Source: Rhodocyclaceae bacterium (GTDB lineage Bacteria; Pseudomonadota; Gammaproteobacteria; Burkholderiales; Rhodocyclaceae). From it: a stretch of DNA of 52,676 nt. Location of the stretch: positions 1-52,676 of the forward strand of contig JACFMQ010000018.1 of NCBI GenBank assembly GCA_019455325.1, given 5' to 3'. Every line of letters starts with the position of its first letter. The stretch's first letter is position 1. A program made the translations under genes and the position numbers. The notes under the pieces are model-generated. The model had not been told where the DNA came from and made no database searches. It was given only the letters and a program-made list of their open reading frames with translations. Below, in pieces: positions 15,724 to 24,798 of this stretch.

Positions 15724-15750
15724 TAAAGTTTCCCGAAACGCGGCCGTGAA
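15724..15750 (+). promoter_or_regulatory. Sigma-28 (FliA) promoter of flagellin copy 3
   Basis: TAAAGTTT, 11 bases, GCCGTGAA: the -35 box is perfect and the -10 box differs from GCCGATAA at two positions. The leader that follows is nearly identical to that of copy 2. Confidence 0.88.
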
Positions 15751-15804
15751 TGGATACAAGGGCGGGCGATTCCGCCAGACAACAACCGAACGAAGGAGCC
15801 GATC

Positions 15805-16644
15805 ATGCCGCAAGTCATCAACAGCAACATCCAGTCGCTCAACGCCCAGCGCAACCTGAATGTCTCGCAGAATTCCCTGAACACCTCGCTCCAGCGCCTG
15901 TCCTCCGGCCTGCGCATCAACAGCTCCAAGGACGACGCCGCCGGCCTCGCCGTTTCCGAGCGCATGTCCGTGCAGACCCGCGGCATGAGCGTCGCCATCC
16001 GCAACGCCTCCGACGGCCTTTCGCTGGCGCAGACCGCCGAGGGCGGCATCGACCTCATCAACACCCACCTGCAGCGGATGCGCGAACTCGCCGTGCAATC
16101 GGCCAACGGCACCTACACCACCACCGACCGCGAGCTGCTCGCCGAGGAATTCAACCAGCTCGGCAGCGAAATCATCCGCGTCATGCAGAACACCGAATTC
16201 AACGGCAAGAAGATCCTGAACGGTTCCGCCTCGGGCATCGTCTTCCAGGTCGGCGCCGGCACCTCCTCGGTGAACCAGATCACCGTCCAGGTGACCAACC
16301 TGTCCGGCATGTCCGGCATGGACAAGATCACGACCGCCAACGGCCTCTCGATCAGCGATGCCAGCCAGGCGCTGAGCGCGATGTCGCAACTGACCGCGGC
16401 GATGAACGCCATCAACGCCTCGCGCGCCCGTCTCGGCGCCGTGCAGAGCCGCTTCGACGGCGTCGTCTCGCAACTGCAGATCTCGCGCGAAAACCAGGAA
16501 GCATCGCGCTCGCGCATCATGGACACCGACTACGCCCAGGAAACCGCGCAGCTCGCCCGCGCCCAGATCCTGCAGCAGGCCGGTACCGCCATGCTGGCGC
16601 AGGCCAACGCCCTGCCGCAAAACGTGCTCTCGCTGCTACGCTGA
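15805..16644 (+). CDS. fliC: Flagellin, copy 3 (sigma-28 type)
   Basis: A 279-residue flagellin nearly identical to copy 2 at both ends, with a distinct centre (MDKITTANGLSISDASQAL, about residues 174-195). Like the other copies it has only D0/D1. The stop is followed by a small hairpin (TCGCC/GGCGA) without a T-run, so some reading through into flaG is possible. With a late sigma-28 promoter it is probably, together with copy 2, the bulk filament subunit. Its C-terminal D0 helix (ARAQILQQAGTAMLAQANA) is the polymerisation interface and export-chaperone target. Confidence 0.95.
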   Translation: MPQVINSNIQSLNAQRNLNVSQNSLNTSLQRLSSGLRINSSKDDAAGLAVSERMSVQTRGMSVAIRNASDGLSLAQTAEGGIDLINTHLQRMRELAVQSANGTYTTTDRELLAEEFNQLGSEIIRVMQNTEFNGKKILNGSASGIVFQVGAGTSSVNQITVQVTNLSGMSGMDKITTANGLSISDASQALSAMSQLTAAMNAINASRARLGAVQSRFDGVVSQLQISRENQEASRSRIMDTDYAQETAQLARAQILQQAGTAMLAQANALPQNVLSLLR

Positions 16645-16678
16645 TCGCCGACGGCGACACCACCGGAGCAAAAGCCTG

Positions 16679-16708
16679 TTGTTCGACCGGGTTGGCCAGT
16701 GCCATAAT
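16679..16708 (+). promoter_or_regulatory. Possible sigma-70 promoter before flaG
   Basis: TTGTTC and CATAAT are separated by 18 bases in the gap between flagellin copy 3 and flaG. The match is moderate; neither a sigma-54 nor a sigma-28 element is visible here. Confidence 0.3.
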
Positions 16709-16743
16709 CGCATTGGTCAACCCATTGTTTTTTGGGGGTCATC

Positions 16744-17139
16744 ATGAATATTTCGCCAACCAGCATCGAAATCGGCAAAATGACGGTCGCCGAGCGGCTG
16801 CCGGAAACCGGCAGCGCCTCGCCGCACCCTGCCGCCGCGCCGGCGGAGTCGCAGATCGCGGCGGCCGTGAAGGCGCCCCAGGAAACGGCGAAGACCGACG
16901 CCGCTCAGCGGAACTCGGTCGAGGAAACCACCGAGGCGGTGGAAAAAATTGCCCGCTTCGTCGGGCATACCGCCAGCGACCTGCAATTCACGGTCGATGA
17001 AGACTCGGAGATTCCGGTCGTGAAGGTCATCGATCGGGCAACGAAGGAAGTGATCCGGCAGATTCCGTCGCAGGAAGCCATCGAGATCTCCAAGGCGCTC
17101 GACCGGCTGGACGGCCTGCTGGTAAGGAATTCGGCCTGA
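16744..17139 (+). CDS. flaG: FlaG protein
   Basis: A 131-residue FlaG-family protein. The first 70 residues are variable and rich in Ala, Pro and Glu; the conserved domain (about 75-128) contains LQFTVDEDSEIPVVKVIDR and KEVIRQIPSQEAIEISKAL. FlaG acts near the filament cap and affects filament length in polar flagellates; the mechanism is not well defined. The ATG at 16744 is used because it follows a GGGGGT ribosome site; an in-frame TTG at 16732 is unlikely. It sits between the flagellins and fliD, its usual place. Confidence 0.88.
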   Translation: MNISPTSIEIGKMTVAERLPETGSASPHPAAAPAESQIAAAVKAPQETAKTDAAQRNSVEETTEAVEKIARFVGHTASDLQFTVDEDSEIPVVKVIDRATKEVIRQIPSQEAIEISKALDRLDGLLVRNSA

Positions 17140-17197
17140 CCGGCCCCAGCCTGTATCGACGGTCGCGCAGAAGGAACAGCTAAGAGGAGTTTACGTC

Positions 17198-18601
17198 ATG
17201 GCAACCATGAGTTCCGCAGGTATCGGCTCCGGCCTTGACGTCGCGAGCATCGTCAGCAACCTGATGACCATCGCCCGGCTGCCCATCGACCGGATCGACG
17301 CGCAGACCACCAAGTACAACACGCAGCTCACCGCTCTCGGTAAGATCAAGAGCGCGCTCTCGAACCTGCAGACCTCGGCCAAGAACTTCAGCAAGGGGCT
17401 GTCGATGAAGGCTGCCTCGGGCGACGTCGAGAAGTTCACGGCCACCGCCACCTCGGTCGCCACCGCCGGCAACTACAGCGTCGACATCAAGCACCTCGCC
17501 GACTACAACAAGGCGGTTTCGGTCCAGGGCTACACTAAGGACGCATCGCTCTCAGGCTCGCTCACGATCAGCCTCGGCGAGTTCCAGACCGACGCCGCGG
17601 AAGACACCGAGGATCGCTCCGGCTGGTCGTTCGCCACGGGCCAGGACGGCGACGGCAACGACAAGAAGGTGACGATCGACTTCTCCGCCGGCGGCACGCT
17701 TGCCGAACTGCGCGACGCGATCAACGCGCAGGCGGGCGGTCTCGTCAAGGCGCAGATCGTCAGCGGCGCGGACGGCGATCACCTGTCGATCACCTCGGTC
17801 GACAAGGGCCGCAGCAACACCTTCAAGATCGAGGGCGACGGCGATCTGGCGGCTTTCGATTACGACATCACGCAGGGGTCGACCGCGACCATGCGCGAGG
17901 CGTCGATCTCGTGGTCGACCGAGGCGCTGATCGACGGCGTCGCGGTGCGCTCGAACACCAATGCGATCACCGGCGCCATTTCCGGCGTCACCATCAACGC
18001 GCTGAAAACCGGTTCCTCGACGCTGGCCGTGAGCCGGGATACGGACGCCATCACCTCCCAGGTCGAGGAGTTCGTCAAGAACTACAACGCCGTCAACAGC
18101 ACCATCAAGCTCAACACCAGCTACGACGCGGAAACCAAGACGGCCGCCGCGCTCACCGGCGATTCGGCCGTCCGCTCCATCAAGAGCCAGTTGTACAACG
18201 CGCTGACCACCGTGCCGGACGGGCTGGCGGCGGGCATGCCCCGGCTCTCCGAGCTTGGCATCTCCCTCGACCGCAACGGCCAGATGGTGCTCGACAAGAC
18301 CAAGCTCACCGAAGCGCTGGACAAGTCGCAGGCGGACGTCTCCGCCGTGCTCAACGCCTACGGCAAGCAGATCGAGAAGACCATCGACGCCCAGCTCGAT
18401 TCGACGAAGGGCACGCTGACGATCCGCACCAACAGCATCAGCGGCATCATCAAGAACTTCGGCACGCGCAAGGAAGCGCTGGAAACCCGGATGACCAGCA
18501 TCGAAGCGCGCTACAACAAGCAGTTCCAGGCGCTCGATACGATGATGTCCAGCATGTCGAGCACCAGCTCCTATCTTACGCAGCAGTTGAGCCTGCTCTG
18601 A
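17198..18601 (+). CDS. fliD: Flagellar filament cap FliD (HAP2)
   Basis: A 467-residue cap protein that oligomerises at the filament tip and guides flagellin polymerisation. The N-terminal GIGSGLDVASIVSNLMTIAR and following coiled-coil region, the central FliD domain, and the C-terminal coiled coil ending SYLTQQLSLL are the expected architecture. The ribosome site AGAGGAG lies 10 bases before the ATG. It is followed after ten bases by fliS and shares an operon with fliS, fliT and the second FliK-like gene. Confidence 0.94.
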   Translation: MATMSSAGIGSGLDVASIVSNLMTIARLPIDRIDAQTTKYNTQLTALGKIKSALSNLQTSAKNFSKGLSMKAASGDVEKFTATATSVATAGNYSVDIKHLADYNKAVSVQGYTKDASLSGSLTISLGEFQTDAAEDTEDRSGWSFATGQDGDGNDKKVTIDFSAGGTLAELRDAINAQAGGLVKAQIVSGADGDHLSITSVDKGRSNTFKIEGDGDLAAFDYDITQGSTATMREASISWSTEALIDGVAVRSNTNAITGAISGVTINALKTGSSTLAVSRDTDAITSQVEEFVKNYNAVNSTIKLNTSYDAETKTAAALTGDSAVRSIKSQLYNALTTVPDGLAAGMPRLSELGISLDRNGQMVLDKTKLTEALDKSQADVSAVLNAYGKQIEKTIDAQLDSTKGTLTIRTNSISGIIKNFGTRKEALETRMTSIEARYNKQFQALDTMMSSMSSTSSYLTQQLSLL

Positions 18602-18611
18602 GGGTCAAGGG

Positions 18612-19022
18612 ATGTTTGCACAGAGATCGTTTTCCGCCGACGCGTACAAGCGCATCAGCGTCGAGACCGAGGTACAGACGGCCGATCCGCATCGGCTCAT
18701 CGTTCTGTTGCTCGATGCCGCGACCATCGCGCTTTCCGAGGCGCTGGTGCACATCGAGACGAATCAGATCGGCAAGAAGGGCGCCTGCATCTCCAAGGCG
18801 ATCGACATCATCGCCAACGGGCTGAAGGTCAGCATCGACCGCGAGGCCGGCGGCGAGCTGGCCGGCCGCCTGATCGCGCTCTACGACTACATGAGCAGGC
18901 GCCTGCTGCACGCCAACCTGAAGAACGATACGGCCGCGATCAAGGAAGTGATCACGCTCCTCGGCGAAATCCACGTCGCCTGGACGCAGATCGGACAGAC
19001 GACCGCGGCGGAACACGCCTGA
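18612..19022 (+). CDS. fliS: Flagellin export chaperone FliS
   Basis: A 136-residue helical-bundle chaperone that binds the C-terminal D0 region of flagellin and prevents premature polymerisation in the cytoplasm. Typical features are the start AYKRISVETEVQTADPHRLIVLLLDAA and the helix IGKKGACISKAIDIIANGL. Its length is normal. It follows fliD after ten bases and precedes fliT after twelve. Confidence 0.93.
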   Translation: MFAQRSFSADAYKRISVETEVQTADPHRLIVLLLDAATIALSEALVHIETNQIGKKGACISKAIDIIANGLKVSIDREAGGELAGRLIALYDYMSRRLLHANLKNDTAAIKEVITLLGEIHVAWTQIGQTTAAEHA

Positions 19023-19034
19023 CCCATCCGCCGC

Positions 19035-19325
19035 ATGGACACACTGCCACTCCTCCGATCGCTGCGGGAAGTCTCCGGCCAGCTCGCGGCCAAGGCACGC
19101 GAGGGCGAATGGGACGCCTTGCCCGAGCTTCAGTCGCGCGCGGACAAGCTCGTCGATGAGCTCCGCATGCGCGGCGGCGTCGCCCCGGATTCGCCCTCTT
19201 CCGCGGAAGCCGCCGCGCTCATCCGCGCGGCCCTCGACGATTTCGCGGCAGCGCGGGAAATCGTCGCTCCCTGGCTGGAACAGGTAAAGCCCCTGCTTGA
19301 CGCATTCTCGGCGACGCAACCGTAA
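19035..19325 (+). CDS. fliT: FliT-like export chaperone
   Basis: A 96-residue helical protein with the pattern of FliT (MDTLPLLRSLREVSGQLAAKAREGEWDALPELQSR), the small chaperone for FliD. Sequence conservation in this family is poor, so the call rests mainly on size, helical content, the WDAL motif region and position directly after fliS. In enterobacteria FliT also binds FlhDC; no FlhDC is expected in a polar FlrBC system. Confidence 0.75.
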   Translation: MDTLPLLRSLREVSGQLAAKAREGEWDALPELQSRADKLVDELRMRGGVAPDSPSSAEAAALIRAALDDFAAAREIVAPWLEQVKPLLDAFSATQP

Positions 19326-19354
19326 CCGCATCCTGACCTGACGAGGAGGCGCGC

Positions 19355-20518
19355 ATGCTCTCTCCGGATCTCGCCGCCCGCATCCAGACGGCGGGGAGTA
19401 CGCAACTCCAGCCGCTCGCCCTCGACAAGCAGGTTGCCGACAAGCTGTCCGACTTCTCCCCCGGACAGCGTCTGACCGCACAGATCCAGGCCTTCCTGCC
19501 GAACGGCACCTATCGCGCCACGATCGCCCAGCGCGACATCACCCTCGCCCTGCCCTTCTCGGCCAAGTCCGGCGACACGCTGGAGCTGGAGGTGGTGGAA
19601 AGCGACGGCAAGCTGACCCTCGCCCTGCTCGCCCGCCAGCAGGGCGGCGGCGAGAAGGGCAGCGGCACGGAAGCGGCCTCGACCACGCTCAGCCGCACCG
19701 GCCAGTTGATCGCCAGCCTGTTCGGCCGCGCCCGCGGGGAAGGCCGGGGCAATGCCGCGGCCCTGCCGCTCAACGGCAACCAGCCGATCGCCGGCTCGCC
19801 GCCGCAGAGCGCGCAGGACATCCTGCCGCTGCTCCGGCAGGCGATCACGCAGAGCGGCATGTTCTACGAATCGCACCAGGCCGGGTGGGTCGCCGGCCGC
19901 TTCGAGAAAGCGGCGCTGATGCAGGAGCCGCAGGGCAAGCTCTCGCCGGCGCTGCTCGCCGAAGCCGGCAAGCAGGCGGCGGGCACGGGAGCCGGGCAGG
20001 CGGCACGCGCAAACGCGCCGGCGATGCCGGCGCAGGCGGCTGCGGCGAGCGAGGCGGAAGGCCGGTCGATGCAGCCTGCGGCGCAGGCCGGCGCCGGCTC
20101 GCAACTGGTGGCGCGGGAAGCTATGCCGATCGTCCAGCAGCAGCTCGAATCGCTCGCCAACCAGCAGTTCAACTGGCAGGGGCAGGTCTGGCCCGGACAG
20201 CAGATGCGCTGGGAAATCGAGGAAGACGGCCGCTCCCGCCAGGAAGACGACGACGCGCCTCCGGGCTGGCAGACCCGTCTCTATCTCGCCCTGCCCCAGC
20301 TTGGCGAACTCGAAGCGCGAATCCGGCTCGCCGGCAGCCAGATCCACCTCGATCTGGACGCCGCCGATGCGGCCACGCGGGAGCGCCTGCACGCAGCCAT
20401 CGGCGATCTGCGCAAACAGTTCGACGACGCCGGACTCACCCTCGGCAACGTCGGCATCCACATCCTGACGGAAGCGGCGGCGGACGATCCGGAAGCGCAT
20501 GTCGCCGCCGAAACCTGA
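19355..20518 (+). CDS. FliK-like flagellar hook-length control family protein, second copy
   Basis: A 387-residue protein. The N-terminal part (1-110) is a beta-rich domain (GQRLTAQIQAFLPNGTYRATI), the centre is a Gln- and Ala-rich spacer, and the C-terminal 130 residues (WPGQQMRWEIEEDG onward, with LPQLGELEARIRLAGSQIHLDLDA) resemble the FliK C-terminal domain, which engages FlhB for the export specificity switch. The canonical fliK lies elsewhere (30216-31250), so this is a paralogue. It overlaps the following fhlB gene by 20 bases, tying it to an FlhB-like protein. The ribosome site GAGGAGG precedes the ATG. Its role, perhaps filament-stage substrate control, is unknown. Confidence 0.75.
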   Translation: MLSPDLAARIQTAGSTQLQPLALDKQVADKLSDFSPGQRLTAQIQAFLPNGTYRATIAQRDITLALPFSAKSGDTLELEVVESDGKLTLALLARQQGGGEKGSGTEAASTTLSRTGQLIASLFGRARGEGRGNAAALPLNGNQPIAGSPPQSAQDILPLLRQAITQSGMFYESHQAGWVAGRFEKAALMQEPQGKLSPALLAEAGKQAAGTGAGQAARANAPAMPAQAAAASEAEGRSMQPAAQAGAGSQLVAREAMPIVQQQLESLANQQFNWQGQVWPGQQMRWEIEEDGRSRQEDDDAPPGWQTRLYLALPQLGELEARIRLAGSQIHLDLDAADAATRERLHAAIGDLRKQFDDAGLTLGNVGIHILTEAAADDPEAHVAAET

Positions 20519-20813
20519 ACAACTGAAAAGCGCCGTCGCCCTCGCCTACCGCGAGACCGACGCCGCGCCGCGCGTCGTCGCCAAGGGGCGCGGCCTGATC
20601 GCCGAGGAGATCATCGCCCGCGCCAGGGAGCACGGCGTGTACGTCCACGAATCGCCGGAACTGGTCTCGCTCCTCCTGCAGGTCGATCTCGACCAGCGCA
20701 TCCCGCCACAGCTCTACGTCGCCGTCGCCGAACTGCTCGCCTGGCTGTATCGCATCGAGCGCGGCGAAAACCTACCGCCGCCGCCGATGTCGAACCTTCC
20801 TCCGGACGGTTGA
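20499..20813 (+). CDS. fhlB: FhlB: FlhB C-terminal domain homologue
   Basis: A 104-residue soluble protein resembling only the cytoplasmic C-terminal part of FlhB (AVALAYRETDAAPRVVAKGRGLIAEEIIARAREHGVYVHESPEL). The autocleavage motif NPTH of FlhB is absent. Related small proteins replace or modulate the cleaved FlhB C-terminus in the export switch. Its start lies inside the FliK-like gene, implying translational coupling. The full-length flhB is not in this window. Confidence 0.85.
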   Translation: MSPPKPEQLKSAVALAYRETDAAPRVVAKGRGLIAEEIIARAREHGVYVHESPELVSLLLQVDLDQRIPPQLYVAVAELLAWLYRIERGENLPPPPMSNLPPDG

Positions 20814-20883
20814 TGCCGCACCGCCGCCGCCACCGGAGAGATGCCTGCGACCTCGCGTTTTGCTTCACTTTTGCTTTACACTT

Positions 20884-20896
20884 GCGGACCGTCCGC
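20884..20896 (+). promoter_or_regulatory. Palindrome upstream of ycgR
   Basis: GCGGAC-C-GTCCGC is a perfect 6+1+6 inverted repeat, 29 bases before the ycgR ATG and preceded by two TTTTGCTT copies. It could be an operator or a short hairpin in the leader; no regulator can be named. Confidence 0.3.
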
Positions 20897-20924
20897 TTGC
20901 GATACTCACTACGCACCAGAACAC

Positions 20925-21728
20925 ATGTCGGAAAACCCAACCCAGCGCGCGCCGCAGGAATCGGCCAGCCGGCTGGAACTCGAACAGGACAGCATCTACG
21001 GCAAGTACCTGCTGCATTCCCGGACCGAGATCATCTTCGTGCTGCGCGCAGTCATGCAGAAAGGCAGCCTGATCACCGTCTACTTCGACGGCGGGCGCTC
21101 CTTCCTGCTCACCGCGCTGCTCGACGTGGATGCCGATCAGGGGACGCTGACCTTCGACATGGGCAGCGACAAGGAAATGAACGAGCGGGCGCTGAAGGCG
21201 GACCGGCTGGTATTCACCACCTCGCTCGACAAGGTCAAGGTCCAGTTCAGCCTGCGCCGCCTGGACACGGCGCCGCACAGCGGCCGCACCGCGCTGCGCG
21301 GCGCGCTGCCGACCAGCCTGCTGCGCCTGCAGCGCCGCGAGTACTACCGCCTGACCACGCCGGTCGCCACGCCCGTGCGCTGCCAGATGTCCATCCCCGG
21401 GCCGGACGGTGCGCCGGTTCCGCTCGACGTTCCTCTGCTCGACATCAGCGGCGGCGGCGTCGGGCTGCTCGTCAAGCCCGAGCTCAAGGAGGGTTTCAAG
21501 ATCGACGCCACGTTCCGCGACTGCCGCATCGAGTTACCGGACGAAGGCCTCCTGGTCTGCACCCTGGTCGTGCGCAACGTGTTCGAGGTGACGACGAAGA
21601 GCGGCAACCAGCATCTGCGCGTCGGCTGCGAATTCGACAACCTGCCCGGCACCCGCCTGACCATGGTGCAGCGCTACATCACCCGCGTCGAGCGCGAGCG
21701 CAAGGCCCGCGCCTCCGGCCTGGAATAA
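20925..21728 (+). CDS. ycgR: YcgR-type PilZ cyclic-di-GMP flagellar brake
   Basis: A 267-residue protein from the ATG at 20925, chosen because residues upstream in frame look non-coding. The N-terminal YcgR domain (about 15-135) precedes a PilZ domain (about 140-250) with both cyclic-di-GMP-binding motifs: RRxxxR (RREYYR) and DxSxxG (DISGGG). On binding cyclic-di-GMP, YcgR contacts FliG or MotA at the motor and slows it. The GGEEF cyclase at 3011-4786 is a possible source of the signal. It ends the fliD operon and is followed by a strong bidirectional hairpin. Confidence 0.88.
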   Translation: MSENPTQRAPQESASRLELEQDSIYGKYLLHSRTEIIFVLRAVMQKGSLITVYFDGGRSFLLTALLDVDADQGTLTFDMGSDKEMNERALKADRLVFTTSLDKVKVQFSLRRLDTAPHSGRTALRGALPTSLLRLQRREYYRLTTPVATPVRCQMSIPGPDGAPVPLDVPLLDISGGGVGLLVKPELKEGFKIDATFRDCRIELPDEGLLVCTLVVRNVFEVTTKSGNQHLRVGCEFDNLPGTRLTMVQRYITRVERERKARASGLE

Positions 21729-21739
21729 CCGCGTAAACG

Positions 21740-21770
21740 GATCGGGGGCCGGTCATGCCGGCCCCCGATC
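21740..21770 (+). terminator. Bidirectional hairpin between ycgR and fliE
   Basis: A perfect 13-bp stem (GATCGGGGGCCGG / CCGGCCCCCGATC) with a five-base loop lies between the convergent ycgR and fliE genes. No T-run follows on either strand. Confidence 0.7.
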
Positions 21771-21800
21771 ATCATGCCCCGCCGCCGATGCGGCGGATCG

Positions 21801-22121
21801 TCATACCGGCATGTTCATCACGTCCTGGTAGGCGGAAACCAGCTTGTTCCGCACCTGAACCATCTCCTGGAAGGAAACGCTGGCCTTCTGCAGGGCGATC
21901 ATCACGTCGTGCAGGTTGGCGTCGCCGTCGCCGGCGGCAAAATTTTCCGCCAGCGTTGCCGCCTGCTGCTGCGTCTGATTGACCTGCTCGATCGAGTTGC
22001 GGAGCACCGTCGCAAAGTCGGCACCGCCCGTCGGCGCCTGCGTTTCCGCCGGTTTGCCGCCCGCCTGCGTGGCCGTCGCCCGCAGTACGCTCAACATCTG
22101 GTCGATACCCTTGTTGTCCAT
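21801..22121 (-). CDS. fliE: Flagellar basal-body rod adaptor FliE
   Basis: A 106-residue protein that joins the MS ring to the proximal rod and is an early export substrate. The conserved C-terminal helix DVMIALQKASVSFQEMVQVRNKLVSAYQDVMNM is split here by position only: the family motif QKASVSFQ and the end YQDVMNMPV are both visible. It is transcribed opposite to fliF, although fliE is commonly the first gene of a fliEFGHIJ operon. A sigma-54 promoter lies just upstream, in the short gap after flrC. Confidence 0.93.
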   Translation of the reverse strand: MDNKGIDQMLSVLRATATQAGGKPAETQAPTGGADFATVLRNSIEQVNQTQQQAATLAENFAAGDGDANLHDVMIALQKASVSFQEMVQVRNKLVSAYQDVMNMPV

Positions 22122-22153
22122 GGTCCGGCTCCGTTCAATTCAACGACGTCATC

Positions 22154-22169
22154 AGCAAGCTCCATGCCA
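22154..22169 (-). promoter_or_regulatory. Sigma-54 promoter of fliE
   Basis: On the minus strand TGGCATGGAGCTTGCT has both halves of the -24/-12 consensus with GG-N10-GC spacing. The predicted start is about 22144, some 23 bases before the fliE ATG. It overlaps the region just beyond the upstream of the flrC stop (22175). Confidence 0.8.
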
Positions 22170-22174
22170 ACGCA

Positions 22175-23535
<1,361 letters not shown>

Positions 23536-23539
<4 letters not shown>

Positions 23540-24705
23540 CCTCGTTCCTGAATATCCGCGACCGTGCCCGTCGGCAGGTCGATGACGAATTCGGCGCCTT
23601 CGCCGACGCGCGACGACACCGCGATGCCGCCGCCGTGCGCGCGCGCGACGCCGAGCGCGATCGCCAGGCCGAGGCCGGTGCCGTGCGCCCGGGTCGTGAA
23701 GAAGGGTTCGAAGATCCGCTCCTGCTGCTCCGGCGGAATGCCCGGACCCGTATCGCGGACGCGGATGCGCACCCGTTCTTCGCCGACCTCGACGCCGAGG
23801 CCGACCGTGTCGCCCGCCTCGCAGACCTGCAGCGCGTTCTCCAGCAGATTGAGCAGCGCGCCGGCGAGCGGCTTGCGCCCGCCGACGATTATAGCCTCGC
23901 CGGCCTCGCCTTCCCGGCGAAGCGCCACGCCGCGCAGCATACACTGCGGCTCCAGCGTCTGCGCCGCCTCGGCGAGCAGTTCGCCGACCGGGATCACCTC
24001 GCGCCCGATCTGCTCGCCGCGGGCGAACAGCAGCACGTCCTGGATCAGCCGTTCCAGCCGGCGCAACTGCTCGGTCGCCTTTTCCGCGAAGCGCGCGCGC
24101 GCATCCTCGGCGAGCTCCGGCTTGGCCAGGTTGGCGCTGTAGAGCAGCGCCGTCGCCAGCGGCGTGCGCAACTGGTGGGCGAGCGATGCGGCCATCTCGC
24201 CCATCGCCGCCAGGCGCTGGTTGCGTTCCAGACTCGCCTTCATCTCGTGGGCGGCGGTGATGTCGTGGACGAGGACGATGCGGCCGCCGCCGGAGGCGAG
24301 CGCGCTCTCGGCGAGCGACACCCGCCGCTCGCCGATGGCGAACTCGTCGGGCGGCGCCACCGCCTGCATGCTCGCCGCCAGCTCCTGCCAGTCGCGGCCG
24401 CACAGGTCCTCGCCGAGCATGCTGCGCGCGGCGGGGTTGGCTTCGCCGATGCGGCCGCCGGCGTCGACGACGACGACGCCGGCCGGCAGCGCGTCGAGCA
24501 GCAGCGTCAGGCGCTCGGACAAGGCTTCCTTTTCCTCGTACTGGCGACGCAGCTCGCCGTTGGCCACCGCCAGTTCGTCGGTCAGCGACTGAACGCGCGC
24601 CTGCAGGCCGGCGTAGGCCTGCGTCAGCTCCTGCGACACCTGGTTGAAGACGTCGAAGGCGCGCTGCAAATCCTGTGCCTTGGATAATTGCGAGGAATCG
24701 GTCAT
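23536..24705 (-). CDS. flrB: Sensor histidine kinase FlrB
   Basis: A 389-residue cytoplasmic kinase without transmembrane segments. An N-terminal coiled coil (about 10-65) leads to a PAS domain (about 66-160), a HisKA domain with the H-box SLAHQLRTPLA (phosphorylated histidine H177), and a HATPase domain with the G-box GTGLGLAIALGVARAHGG. It phosphorylates FlrC (FleS/FleR and FlrB/FlrC systems), probably in response to hook-basal-body assembly state. It is divergent from fliF across 93 bases; I see no clear promoter in that gap. Confidence 0.93.
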
Positions 24706-24798
24706 TCGGGGAAAATCCCATGCATATTGCGGCTACAATAGTAGGATATTTCTCAAAACTTTGCGCTTTTTACTTGATTAATCGAGCATAACCGAAGC

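Larger units (their letters stand above)
14710..16644 (+). repeat. Tandem duplication of promoter, leader and flagellin gene
   Basis: The units 14710-15618 and 15724-16644 share a sigma-28 promoter, a near-identical leader (the ACAAGGGCGG and GAACGAAGGAGCCGATC blocks) and almost identical 5' and 3' coding thirds. Divergence is confined to a central segment of about 100-130 bases. The intervening stretch contains the copy 2 terminator. Confidence 0.85.

Noticed and set aside
24710-24723. GG-N10-GC pattern before fliF as a possible sigma-54 promoter
   Set aside because: Only the spacing fits. The -24 half (GGGGAAA) lacks the CAC of TGGCACG, and it overlaps the start of the divergent flrB gene.
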